Shown: piece after piece, positions 24,501 to 35,100 of the stretch
Numbering within the stretch: position 1 is the first letter of the stretch
How the letters are laid out: every line of letters starts with the position of its first letter
Source: Mercurialis annua
Lineage: Eukaryota; Streptophyta; Magnoliopsida; Malpighiales; Euphorbiaceae
Reading direction: 5' to 3'
Length of the DNA stretch: 64,000 nucleotides
Assembly (NCBI RefSeq): GCF_937616625.2
Contig: NC_065574.1
Location: 6,326,501 to 6,390,500 of the forward strand
Notes under the pieces: model-generated
The model's database searches: none
What the model was told of the DNA's origin: nothing
Seen by the model: the letters and a program-made list of their open reading frames with translations, nothing else
Made by a program: the position numbers and the translations under genes

Positions 24501-25593
24501 TGCAACCGGTTTCTTAGTTGAATGGGACTTTTTCCTTCACCAAATCAACCCGGTCGCTTCTCGAGTTTCTTACATGACTGCAATAGGAAACCATGAAAGG
24601 TGATGGATTTATCCTTTTTCTTCAAATGATCATTCTAACTTATAGAATACTAATATGCAAAAACCTATTCAGAGATTATATAGAATCGGGAGGGGTTTAC
24701 GGAACTCCCGACTCAGGTGGAGAATGCGGAGTTGCTTACGAGAAATATTTTCCAATGCCAACCTTAGCTAAGGATAAGCCATGGTATTCCATTGAACAAG
24801 GAAGTGTTCATTTCGTGGTCATGTCAACCGAAAATGACTGGTCTCCAGGTTCCGAACAGTATCAATGGATGAGAAAGGACATGGCTTCGGTTAATCGCTC
24901 AAGAACGCCTTGGTTAGTCTTCACAGGGTAAGTCGAGGTTCATTCAGCAGTAAATAAAGCAGATGAATAATAATTGCAAAACAGATTATAATAATTTCAT
25001 AAATGCAGGCATAGACCTATGTACTCATCTGATTTGTTAAGCGTGGACGGAAAGTTTGTCGACTTTGTGGAGCCATTATTAGTAGAGTTCAAGGTCGATC
25101 TGGTGCTAGTCGGTCATGTTCACAATTACGAAAGAAGCTGTTCTGTTTCTGAATCAAAATGCTTGGCTATGCCTACCAAAGATGCAAATGGGATAGACAC
25201 ATATGATCACAGCAACTATGTAGCCCCAGTGCATACAGTTATCGGCATGGCTGGCTTTCGCTTGGACAGCTTCCCACCCTTTGTAAGTATAATTTTCCAA
25301 CGAAAGATTAAGCGAGTTTAAGCAATTTACTGACTGACAGGACAACCGATACTACAGATTCCAGGTTGGAGTTTGAAAAGGATATCAAGTTTTGGCTATT
25401 CGAGAGTACATGCAACAAAGGACGACCTAAAACTAGAGGTTAGTTAGTTCACACAATTACTAGGAGTCCGGCTAAGATAAGTTCCGTATGCACAACTTGT
25501 ATAACTCATTTCCGTTAATTTTTGCAGTTTGTGAATTCAAATACGAGACAAGTTGAGGATAGCTTCCGAATCATAAAAACGCAAAGTAGATAG
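12569..25593 (+). CDS. Purple acid phosphatase (PAP27/PAP24/PAP1-like), copy A
   Basis: Eleven exons: 12569-12909, 12990-13077, 22742-23005, 23119-23224, 23587-23701, 23896-24028, 24412-24599, 24673-24927, 25009-25282, 25358-25438, 25528-25593; 636 residues with frame kept. A signal peptide covers about residues 1-27. The metallophosphatase motifs are complete: GDMG (333-336), GDISY (D376, Y379), GNHE (N409), GHRP (H498) and GHVH (H533, H535). These correspond to the seven metal ligands of plant purple acid phosphatases. The block usually written TEHDW reads TENDW here. The fibronectin-like N-terminal region and FVNSNTRQVEDSFRI at the C terminus match the PAP27 group, which databases often call probably inactive, so activity is open. 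The start is the ATG at 12569; the upstream TTG is not a start. Intron 2 is 9,664 bases and holds the nested transposons. Confidence 0.9.
13295..13720. repeat. Left CACTA subterminal repeat array
   Basis: Many copies of CCGTCGCTAA/TTAGCGACGG in both orientations. Several pairs form near-perfect palindromes such as GCGACGGATATATCCGTCGC (first at about 13518-13537, with further copies near 13575 and 13667). Subterminal motifs of this kind bind the TNPA-type protein in En/Spm elements. Open frames through the array repeat LATDISVAK and are artefacts. Confidence 0.9.
13919..15710 (-). CDS. CACTA accessory transposase (TNPA/Ptta, plant En/Spm type)
   Basis: Five exons on the minus strand: 15710-15487, 15403-15271, 15190-14891, 14812-14708, 14377-13919; 406 residues without a break. 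The N terminus is rich in RG repeats (GRGTGRGTGRGRGRGDD) followed by a proline/glutamine-rich stretch. The middle has the Ptta-type region (REIFRKCWFETGYAWRFLTA, then YKDNVHKMKSKKQ and DIWDAWNAFWDTE). After AKELGRKPSATELYTRIHS the C terminus has a glutamine/arginine-rich coiled coil (DIERRVQTGIQEGLREVEQ). In En/Spm the equivalent protein binds the subterminal repeats and pairs the ends. It lies just downstream of TNP2 on the same strand, inside PAP-A intron 2 and antisense to it. Function is inferred from family and position. Confidence 0.8.
14471..14540. repeat. Internal CACTA direct repeat, copy 1
   Basis: The segment starting GGCAGCATTTCC and containing GAGCATCACCCATTTTTCAG then TCCTGCAAG recurs in the same orientation at 20129-20192. 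Copy 1 lies in the last intron of the accessory gene; copy 2 lies upstream of TNP2. Confidence 0.85.
15863..19462 (-). pseudogene. TNP2 transposase of the CACTA element, frameshifted
   Basis: Exons on the minus strand: 19462-17190, 17117-16801, 16723-16624, 16549-15863, about 1,125 codons. Exon 1 has the transposase-associated N-terminal domain (MYRRLQGGLLYPGF, cysteine motif CPCPRTGCKN), the TNP2 transposase domain (with MWTINDFPAYSMLSGWSTSG and CPHCMEDT) and the start of DUF4218 (LKMHGMKSHDCHIFMQRLLP). Exon 4 carries a DUF4216-like region (CEWFDPAHNSG). Splicing 17190 to 17117 gives YPFE-RYLRKLKKK, but the next part (VSNKGRVEGSISSGYLNEE) is in another frame. The slip falls in a run of eight A (17094-17101 on the plus strand as T), where nine would restore the frame. 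The loss is either a real mutation or a homopolymer sequencing error. The TNP2 gene is otherwise complete. Confidence 0.85.
19463..20640. other. CACTA 5' region upstream of TNP2
   Basis: Non-coding on inspection. It contains the second copy of the internal direct repeat (20129-20192) and a possible minus-strand splice donor (CAACAA|GTAAGT near 20005), consistent with untranslated leader exons of the TNP2 transcript. The stretch 20200-20640 is AT-rich with many AATTAA-type words. Confidence 0.5.
20129..20192. repeat. Internal CACTA direct repeat, copy 2
   Basis: Partner of 14471-14540: it shares GAGCATCACCCATTTTTCAG with the same flanking words (GGCAGCA..TTCC and TCCTGCAAG..AAATTACAAT) in the same orientation. 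Confidence 0.85.
20642..20754. repeat. GGC/AGC-rich microsatellite in the CACTA 5' region
   Basis: Imperfect GGCAGC/GGAAGC units. On the minus strand the block is bounded by an acceptor-like CTCCTTTCCGCAG and a donor-like ATATATT|GTAAGT, so it may be part of a spliced proline/leucine-rich leader exon. No start codon is in frame on the plus strand, where it would read Gly-Gly-Ser repeats. Confidence 0.75.
20921..21000. repeat. 20-bp minisatellite, four copies, in the CACTA 5' region
   Basis: Four consecutive 20-bp units of GAACGGACGGCGGGAGCAAC, alternating between GGG and GGC at one position; the first and last copies carry small changes. A partial fifth unit follows at about 21009-21024. Confidence 0.9.
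21088..21478. repeat. Right CACTA subterminal repeat array
   Basis: Repeated TTAGCGACGG/CCGTCGCTAA motifs, mostly as inverted pairs, mirror the left array. One larger inverted unit pairs TTGAAACGCGCCGTTTCAAT near 21130 with GTAATTGAAACGGCGCG near 21190. This is the standard CACTA subterminal architecture. Confidence 0.9.
21607..22741. other. Rest of PAP-A intron 2
   Basis: Non-coding intron DNA. Only the last ~155 bases (from CCCCCGCTACCCCACCCC near 22587) align clearly with intron 2 of copy B; about 980 bases before that have no counterpart there. A (TG)n run sits near 21663. Confidence 0.6.
23465..23567. mobile_element. Possible SINE-like insertion in PAP-A intron 4
   Basis: About 100 bases absent from the same intron of copy B. 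It contains GCTAATTGCTAAGGTCATGG followed by GGTTCAGTTCC, which resembles a degraded tRNA-type A-to-B box. No clear target duplication is seen, so this is tentative. Confidence 0.35.
24209..24326. mobile_element. Possible SINE-like insertion in PAP-A intron 6
   Basis: About 118 bases are present in copy A but missing from the aligned intron of copy B, between AAACCAACT and CGATTTGGTTT. The insert begins ACCATATCACGGGTTGGCTC and continues AGTTGGTTTCAGGAG, a tRNA-like head often seen in plant SINEs. The element type is an inference. Confidence 0.45.
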
Positions 25594-25842
25594 GTTGGCA
25601 GAGGGTTACATTTGCAGTTACTTCGGTAGGTCATATCAAAAAAGAAAGAAGACAACACTGATTTACTAGCTCATTATGTCTATGTCAAAGTATTATATGC
25701 CACTTGTTGTATCAACCTATCTGCTATTTTTGTGACCTTTAGAATGAAATGATTGATGATTGAAATGTACAATTTTAATATCAACTACAATTCCGCTCCC
25801 CGTATGACATTTAACAAACATAAAATTAATCTAACATTGACA

Positions 25843-26459
25843 TCTTTTAATAAATTCATCATAATGAGGACAGACCTCATTGCATTTGGGCTCATCAGCA
25901 GGCAGCTGCGAACATATACAGAGCAATGGGATGAGTTAAGTATCCATACTTGTTGAGTGTGTGTCACGCAAGCAACTTGTTCTCTGCACATCAAATCCTT
26001 CCGAAATTTCTATGTAAGTTGTAAAACAGTTGCATATAACAGAATTATAAGTAGATACGTTGGAACAATAATTGGATACAAAAAATATGATTGCAGAGAG
26101 GTTAACTAGTTCTAAACCATCAAGGTAAACTTGACATCATGGTATTCAACACCCTATCACATAAGGATCTCGACTTTATCAGTCAAAATTATACTCATGT
26201 ACGTAGCCGTTTAAAACTTGGAGCAATAGTCCTCCCGCAAGAATCTACATTAGACTGAATGTAAAAAGCTTAAAGGTGTCGTCTTGACCCGTTCGAGAAA
26301 TCTCATGGACCGTATACCAAAAAGCAAAAACCATATAATTCTTGTACCATTACTCAATATAGTTCATAATAGACATCTTCAGAATCATTGCAATGACATA
26401 AATCCCAGAAATAGCCAACCAAAGGATCAAGAAGAAAGTTAAAAAGAGGCGGTTGGGGT
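25843..26459 (-). pseudogene. MUS81 fragment (exon 12 and part of intron 11) at the end of copy A
   Basis: This matches MUS81 exon 12 and adjoining intron in copy B (about 31,690-32,188). The exon-derived part is 25843-26026. Compared with the intact gene it has a 2-base loss (CGAACATATACAG against CGAACGATAATACAG) and a 2-base gain (GAGTGTGTGTCACG against GAGTGTATCACG). The last two exons are missing: sequence jumps from the phosphatase 3' flank directly into exon 12, a deletion equivalent to about 900 bases of copy B. It cannot make MUS81. Confidence 0.9.
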
Positions 26460-26470
26460 AAATATTTTTC

Positions 26471-29400
26471 GATCACCATACTATGTTTATACAGTTAGAG
26501 CATAAATTAATTATTCAACTCCTCATTTTGTTTTGCTAACTAATTTCTGAAAATAAATTCAAAGATATAAGAAAATTTTCTATTTATAGCCATGCAAAAA
26601 ATATGTGGCTGATACTATAATAACCGAAATATAAGCAAAAAGCATATATATAGACAAAAAATCCAAGAAATAAACAGTCAGGCACCTCCTCTTTATTATC
26701 AACGTAAATAATCACAACTCAGTCACGTCAAGAAATCAAATAAATCAATAAAATATATATTTAGCTAAATTCCATAAATATAGAATCCAAGCCGCTCCTT
26801 CAGGCTTTAAATCTCAAACTCATAAAAAAAATATTAAAATTTTGACCACAATTTGAACTTACCAACCAAAAACTCTCTTATTTATAGCAAATCTATATAC
26901 ATATACAAAGAACAAGAAATATATTAATAAATAGCATTTTTTTCTTTCTTGCCATAGCTAGCAATTTTGTATTGCTAACTCTCAATCTTTGAACATGAAA
27001 CCCTCATGTTGTTCTTGGGTTTTCTTTGTTCTTGTAATAAGATTATTTTTATTTCCAAACTCATCTTTTTCGTATTCTCTGCATCCGGCTATTGTTAACT
27101 CGACGATCGCGCATGCAAACTACACAGGGATATCGAGTTTCCGAGTGCTTAATAGAAGATCTTTGCTGGAATGTCCATTTTTAAATATTCATAAGATTAA
27201 AATAAGTGTCACCTCAACGGCAAATATTAATAATGCTTACACTCTCTCCGATGAAGAATTCGTGAATGTAACCGTTAGTGGAGTTTCGCGTCCTACGAGA
27301 GATCATTGGATTGCCATGATATCACCTTCTGAGTAATTCTTTTTATTTATATATAACTATTTTGGTATATTTATAGTTTATTTTTTATATATTGCATAAA
27401 TTAATATTTCGAGGTATAAAATATTGAATTTATGTGCAGCGCCTCGAGTTGTCCATTAAATAAAGTTCACTATGTAGAGACCGGTGATATTACCAGTCTT
27501 CCTCTACTCTGTCATTATCCTGTTAAGGTATGCACTCTCTTCAAGTAGTGCTTTTATTTGGAGATAAAGAATAAACTACAAATATGATTACAAATTCTGA
27601 AATTAATATTAAAAAACAGTTTTTATGCCAATTTTAAAAATTTTACTTACCAAAAATAGGAGTCGACATATTATAAATTTCATTTAGCATAAGATATTAA
27701 ATAACCCCCTACTATACCCCTACTTTCGCCATTGGGTATGTGTGTCAATGTCGGAGAACCATGCGACATAGACGATCCGTCATTTAAAAGCCTTTGTAAT
27801 TTTGTTGTTGGATAAATAACTAATTATTAGTATTGAATAAGAGTGTTTAAATTCATGGACAGGCCAAGTATATGAGCGATGATCCGGAGTATTTGAAGTG
27901 TAAAACAAAATGCAGCATGAAGGGCATCAATTGTTTCGTTGATGGTGTTTGTAGTGGTACACTCAACTTTCATTTGATCAATATTAGAAGTGACATTGAG
28001 TTTGTGCTTTTTGCCGGCGGCTTCGATGCACCTTGCATTTTGGCTAGGTCCGGTCCGTTCAAATTTTCTAATCCAAATGCACCCTTACATGGCCATCTTT
28101 CGAGCACGGACTCAACCGGAACATCTGTAAGTCTGAAAATAGTTGAAGATACTATAAATAATATATATAATCATAATAAAACGAATATCACTTTATAGTT
28201 TTGCGCACTTTATTAAAAATTTATAGTTCCACCGCTGTATATAATTTATGGTGTAGATGAGAGTAACATGGACTAGTGGGAGTGCAGAACCACAAGAAGT
28301 AGAGTACAATGGGAAAGCAGCGGCATCACAAGTTACAACATTTACACAAAGGGATATGTGTAGTGAGTCTCATTTCATTTCCGAACTTTCTCTTTATATA
28401 ATTTGCAGTCTTAATCTATGTAGCACGGAAACAATTTTTTAAAAAAATAAATAAATGGAGAAAAGGAATTTTTTTTACAAAAATATATTATACAAATAGA
28501 GTTTCAGAATATATATAAGTCCAAAGACGGATTCGAATTGCTGAAATTTAAAACCTGATAACTTTTCGTGCAACACAAGTCTCGGAAATCAAATTAATCA
28601 CATTACATACCGACGTAACTAATTATTTGTAAAAATTGATAGGTACCGCAATCCCAAGTCCTGCCAGGGATTTTGGATGGCATGACCCTGGCTTTATACA
28701 TTCAGCTATAATGACTAGACTTACCCCTTCAACTACCTTTTCCTACAGATATGGAAGGTACCATATTTTTTCATATCAACCATAAAATTTTGAATTAATA
28801 TTACTCAAATACGATACATCTTATAATACTAAAGATCATTTCAGTTTTGATTGAATTACATTCAATTACTTATATATGATACGTTATTGATTTTTGTTGA
28901 TGATTTAATTCAGTGATTTAGTTGGTTGGAGTGTTCCAACTGAGTTTAAGACACCACCTGCCGGAGGGGCAGATGAAGTAAAGTTCCTTGCATTCGGTGA
29001 TATGGGGAAGGCTCCCCGTGATGCTGCCGTGGAACACTTCATTCAGGTATCAAAGTATCCACATTCAATCACACGACCCATAATTAGGAGTCCACGAAAA
29101 CCAAACGAAGTAACACTACAAAAAGTTTTGATTATTCAGTTCCATTTTGAACATGAAGAGATTTAGTTAAATTTTCATGCAAATCAAACTAAAAAACCAA
29201 ACCAACTGGCTTGATTTGGTTTGGTTTAAAAACTTGCACCATTATAATTTTGATCTGGTTCGAAGTAAATACCTATCGGAGGTTAATTGCACAGTATATA
29301 AATGTATGCAGCCAGGATCCATATCAGTGATTGATGCTATAGCTGAAGAACTAAAATATGGAAATGCAGACTCCATCTTCCACATTGGAGATATAAGCTA

Positions 29401-32188
29401 TGCAACCGGATTCTTAGTTGAATGGGACTATTTTCTACACCAAATCAACCCGGTCGCTTCTCGAGTTTCTTACATGACTGCAATGGGAAACCATGAAAGG
29501 TGACAGATTTATGTTTTTCTACTTTCAAATGAGCATTCGAACTCTCTATGTTGCTCCTATAGGATACTAATACGGAAAAACCTTTTCAGAGATTATATAC
29601 AATCGGGAGGGGTTTATGGAACTCCTGACTCAGGGGGAGAATGCGGAGTTCCTTACGAGAAATATTTTCCAATGCCAACATATGCTAAGGATAAGCCATG
29701 GTATTCCATTGAACAAGGAAGTGTCCATTTTGTGGTCATGTCAACGGAAAATGACTGGTCTCCAAGTTCTGAACAGTATCAATGGATGAGAATGGACATG
29801 GCTTCAGTTAATCGCTCAAGAACTCCTTGGTTAATCTTCACAGGGTAAGTTGAGGTTCATTCAGCACTAAGTAAAGCAAATGAATAATAATTGCAAAACA
29901 AATTATAATAATTTCATAAATGCAGGCATAGACCTATGTACTCATCTGATATGTTAAGCGTGGACGGAAAGTTTGTCGTCTTTGTGGAGCCATTACTAGT
30001 AGAGTTCAAGGTCGATCTAGTGCTAGTCGGCCATGTTCACAATTACGAAAGAAGCTGTTCTGTTTCCAAATCAAAATGCTTGGCTATGCCTACCAAAGAT
30101 GCAAATGGGACAGACACATACGATCACAGCAACTATGTAGCCCCAGTGCATACAGTTATCGGAATGGCTGGCTTTCGCTTGGACAACTTCCCACCCTCTG
30201 TAAGTATAATTTCCCACGAAAGATTAAGCGAATTGATTAAGCAACCTACTGACGTGACAACCAATACTACAGGTTCCAGTTTGGAGTTTGAAAAGGATAT
30301 CAAGTTTTGGCTATTCGAGAGTACATGCAACAAAGGACGACCTAAAACTAGAGGTTAGTTAGTTCGCACAATTTCTAGGAGTCCGACAAAGACAAGTTCC
30401 ATATGCACAACTTGTGTAACTCATTTCCATCATTCTTTGCAGTTTGTGAATTCATATACGAGACAAGTTATGGATAGCTTTCGAATCATAAAAAAGCAAA
30501 GAAGATAGGTTGGCAGATGGTTATTTTTGTAGTTACTTCAGTAGGTCTCTATATACAGTTAGCCTCTTGCTAGAGAGTAAAACTTGGTGTTTTTGTATCT
30601 GCACCAACATTATCAAAAAAGAAAGAAAGCAGTGATTTACTAGCTCATTATGTCTATGTCAGTATTATATGTCACTTGTTGTATCGACCTATCTACTATT
30701 TTCTGACCTTTAAAATGAAATTATTGATGATTGAAATGTACAATTTCAATATCAACAATTCCGCTCACCATATGATATTTAACAAACATAAAAAATGCAG
30801 AGTAATGAAGCAAATAGCTTTTGCTTACAAAAGAAATCAAGTTCCAATATGTTCAAAGAATCAATACCTCAATGGTCATTGCCCCAAACCAATCGGAAAA
30901 TATTTCTACTAGCGGTGGCGCTGATGGCATTGTTACTGTGCTTCCTAAGCATCTCCTCTTGTGCACAAACGTCGCCATCCTTCCAAAGTTGGATAATCCA
31001 TGCATAGTAAATAATAGCAAAATTAATGAATTACAGAAAACAAGACAAACAGCCAACTAACTCTTGGAGCCCTCTAAGCAGACAATTTAAGTTGTAGTAA
31101 ATTGGTAACAATTTATCCTGTAAAAAGACCCAAGACAACTAAAACCAATTGCCCGAATCAGTCTGCTAATCAGCCAGCATTTGGAAATGAGAACTCACAA
31201 GTTGAGAATAGGCACGTGCAAGAGAGATAATTGTTGGGTACAGATCTAGAACAGCAATGGCAATTTCTTCTGTTACCTGTGGGACCTGGACTTGGAAATT
31301 GAAAGAGTTAATCAAACAAAGTATTCACCTCTAAGTCACAATATATAACCCAAGTATATAGTTCACTAATCAAACGTTAATTCATTTATAGGTGCCTATG
31401 CAATCTTTCTGGCCCCACATGTATGGGTCCTACATTCAGGCTATTCAAGAACTAAGGCGGAAAATAAGAATTAAGCATACATCAGCACTGTGGCCCCTGA
31501 TAAAGTTGCGTAATAGAGCCATAACTTCTCTAAATTGGGCTTTTCTGTAAGATTAATTAACCTATAAAACTTCCTTCCTAGAAATATAATTGATTTAGTC
31601 AACCCCATGATCCACACCAACAAGAAAAGTAAGTACCTGCATGAGCTGAATGGCAAATACATCACTGACTGTCATCTTCTCCAGGTCTTGACACCTTTTA
31701 ATAAATTCATCAAAAGGAGGACAGACCTCGTTGCATTTGGGCTTATCAGCAGGTAGCTGCGAACGATAATACAGAGCAATGGAATGAGTTAGATATCCAT
31801 ACTTCTTGAGTGTATCACGCAAGCAACTTGTTCTCTGCACATCAAATCCTTCCAGAATCTCTGTTGTAAAACAGCTGCATATAACAGAATTATAAACAGA
31901 TAAGTTGTAATGAAAATTGAACACAAAAGTACTTGCAGAAAGGTGAACTTGTTCTAAACCACCAAGGTAAACTTGACAACATAATCTTCAATGCCCTATC
32001 TCATACGAGTCTTGACTTTATCATTCAAAACCATATTTCCATTTATCATCATTACTCACTCAATAGTTCATAACAGGCATCTTCAGAATAATTGCAATGA
32101 CATAAATCACATAACCCAGAAATATCCAATCAAAAGATCAAGAAGAAAGTTACAACATAAAAAAAAATTAAAATGAGGCTGTTGGGAT
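26471..32188. repeat. Segmental tandem duplication, copy B
   Basis: Copy B starts with the phosphatase promoter (26471 aligns with 12036) and runs through phosphatase B into MUS81 as far as intron 11 (32188 aligns with 26459). The junction between the copies is only about 11 bases (26460-26470). Confidence 0.9.
26995..30508 (+). CDS. Purple acid phosphatase (PAP27/PAP24/PAP1-like), copy B
   Basis: Eleven exons: 26995-27332, 27440-27527, 27863-28126, 28257-28362, 28643-28757, 28914-29046, 29312-29499, 29590-29844, 29926-30199, 30273-30353, 30443-30508; 635 residues. Exon lengths equal those of copy A except exon 1, which is one codon shorter. It has the same signal peptide and the same seven metal ligands (in GDMG, GDISY, GNHE, GHRP, GHVH), again with TENDW in place of TEHDW. 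Differences from copy A are scattered substitutions, for example IFTGHRP against VFTGHRP and FVNSYTRQVMDSF against FVNSNTRQVEDSF. Intron 2 is 335 bases, so this copy has the compact, presumably ancestral structure. Secreted or vacuolar phosphatase is the family expectation. It converges on MUS81 with 360 bases between stop codons. Confidence 0.93.
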
Positions 32189-35100
32189 TAAAATTAATGC
32201 TTACGCTGTTTTGATACTTTCAGCTGCTTCACAAAAATTTGGATCGCCTTCCACAAGATATATCAGCTTCTTAAGTCCGCATCTCTAGTGACATGAAAAT
32301 TAGCACCCCAACATCACTATGAAATATTATAACCACTAACCAGAACAAAATGTCACGATGTAACACAATTTTTCTCTTACTAGAACCAAACTCAAAGAAA
32401 TCTAATTTTGAAAATAACGACCCACACCACATGTTAAGCGTGTTTTTTCATTTTCACAAGCTGTATCCATACAAATCTGCAAAAGACACAACAAATATGC
32501 TATCCTAATTAATTGTTACCATCGTGTCTTCTCATTTTCATTTCCGTTTTCATATTAAACAATGATATGAGAATATTCTGATAAATGGATAATAACATAC
32601 ATTTTTAAGAACTCAATGAAAAAAATGAAGTTGCTCTCATTAACCAAATTAGGGAATTACAGATTCATGCACTAACTTATTATCCTCGGGCATTGGTCAA
32701 ATCCATGCTGTCTGCTTTATTGTCTTGTTATTTAGGAGTGAAGTCATTAAAGAATTAAAGAAATGAAAAATCAAGTTATCCAATAGGTTTACACTTAGGT
32801 TTTTTTAAAGGAGATTATAAATTTTGTAGTTTGATAAGTCGCCAGAAAAGTGCAATCAAAGGAAACAAAAAAGCAAGACTGTTATTGAAGATAAAATAAG
32901 AAGAGAGAAGTGAAAAAGATACCAGAAGTCTTAGTTTCTGATCTTTATAACGGTGATCCCTGATTGAAGAGCGCAAGTCGTCAACTTTTTTCCTCTCAAC
33001 TATAAAATCTAGAACATATTCACTGTGGTGATACTTATGGCGAGCTATCCATATTCCATCTCCAACAGGTAAGCGCCTAACCTGATATGGAAAAGTACAA
33101 TGTACATGGAACAATCAATCATCTATAATAAATAACCATGGACATTTCAAAGAACAAACAGCTGGAACCAAACCAAAAAAAGACTCCCTATTCCCAAGTT
33201 TAGGGCAGAGATCCAGAAACGAAAAAGAGCAGAAGCTCTAGCATGAAACTGGGATAAGTTCTATATTTCTCAAATATTGCATCTTCAAAACAAACAGAGA
33301 CAAACCATTTCTTTTATCCTCTTGTTGGAATAATTTCAGCATGTCCAGTGAAAAGCACGAGTGCCAAGAAAATCACCGAAGAAATTGGCAGCGCAACTAG
33401 AACACTTGTTTCTGTCTATGAAATCACTTCTGAATTCTGATTACAAACTTACAGCTCTCACACATAGACCTTATGAGGCTATTCCAGGCAAGGTCCCTCC
33501 AAAATTCTAAGTGTAGAAGAGTGGTATACAGCAACTATAAAATATACAGCAAACCACAAAATATAGCAAATGAATTAACAATGAGCAAGAACATGACTGG
33601 GTATCCAATTGATGTTATATTAAAATTCACACTTCCATAGTTATTCTACTCTCAAGAACAGTTTAACAATCCTTTCCCACGACAAACTTCCAAAAAAAAA
33701 GACATATTTAAGGGATCAAACAGGCTTACCACTATTTTGATTTTATGTTCTTTACAAATGCTTTCGATAAGTTTACTACGCTTTGACCTGTCAGAGCAAC
33801 GATAATGCATATATAAGGCAAGGGAACAAGAAAAGGAGTTCAAAAATAATTTAATATGATGTGTATAGAAAGGAAGAATCACCAAAATAAAACCATACAA
33901 ACTGGCAAGGTTCCATCCAAAAAGGTGAAACATCATGGAAAGCAACGGCCAACAGCAGAGTAAAGAGTATGAAAAAATAATGGCTACATAAAATCTGGTA
34001 TCATTTCATGCACAAAAGTTCATTTGCATATTTCTTACACAAAAGTTACATTTTCAGAACTTTCAAGAAGATTGCACATCCCTAATATGTTTTCTTTGCT
34101 TTTTTCTCACCCCTATTTACACCTTACATAACAAAGTCTTTCACAATCACAATTTTTTTCCTAATCACACCAAGAGATATGCATACACTCAGAGTAATCA
34201 AAACCAGACTCAATATTATTCCAAAAATAATTTTATAAACATATACCACTGATTTTTTCACATAACAGTGTAAATGTGGCATTTCAAGAAACACTTAGTC
34301 GTGCAAAAAAAAAAACAGTCGAGCTTCATCGTCATAAGAAAAGAGTGTATAGTCATGTTTCACTAGGACAAGAGACCATTTTGGAAATTCCATAAAAGAA
34401 AATGCTTTTTATAAATTGTTCATGCACAACTACTGGTTAAGATCCTACATCAGAAAACATAATAAATATCCCTAGTGAAGCTAAGTACTAACCCCTGAAC
34501 AGCAAACTGCTCTCTGTCATCCAATACTAAGATTACTTCATATAAATCCTCAAATCTTTCACCTAAGCTCAGAGGTGGCATGCTTAAAGTGTTCAACTTT
34601 GCTTCTAGACCATCAAAACTTGACTTTTTCACATGATAATCCTGCGAGGAAAAGGGAAGTAACAGCTAGATAATGCACTGTTACCTGAGGTAATTGAACA
34701 AGGTGTATTGCGTTTTTCTAGAAGACGAAATAGCATTCCACAGTAGTGATAATAAAAATATATCAAGTCTGAGCACATACCGATGATGAGCATGTTCTCA
34801 AGGAAAATGAATCAGGTGCAGAGCGGACTGAATATGAATCTGATGTTTTTCCATCAGCAGAAGTTAAATCCATTACACTCTCATTACCAACAAGATCCAT
34901 TTGACCTGATTGACTATAAAGGCTCCAATCAGAAAATGACTATTTTATTAAATTAAATACTAGTAATGCCAACATTTACAATTTAAGTTCATTACCATTT
35001 ACATATTTACAGGTTGTTGTCGTCAACTGGGAATGCTTTCTGAAACTCTGAGACTCTGAATGCAGACCATAAACTTCATCTTCTCGTAGACGACACAAAA

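Larger units (their letters stand above)
12036..26459. repeat. Segmental tandem duplication, copy A
   Basis: Copy A of a tandem duplication. It begins near 12036 and includes a promoter region, purple acid phosphatase A and a decayed MUS81 fragment, ending near 26459. Promoter DNA, all eleven phosphatase exons, most introns and the 3' flank align with copy B (26471-32188). Copy A is longer mainly because of the transposon in intron 2. Confidence 0.9.

Noticed and set aside
30676..31056. Several plus-strand frames overlapping the end of MUS81
   Set aside because: They are antisense shadows of the last MUS81 exon (30979-30869) and its flanks.
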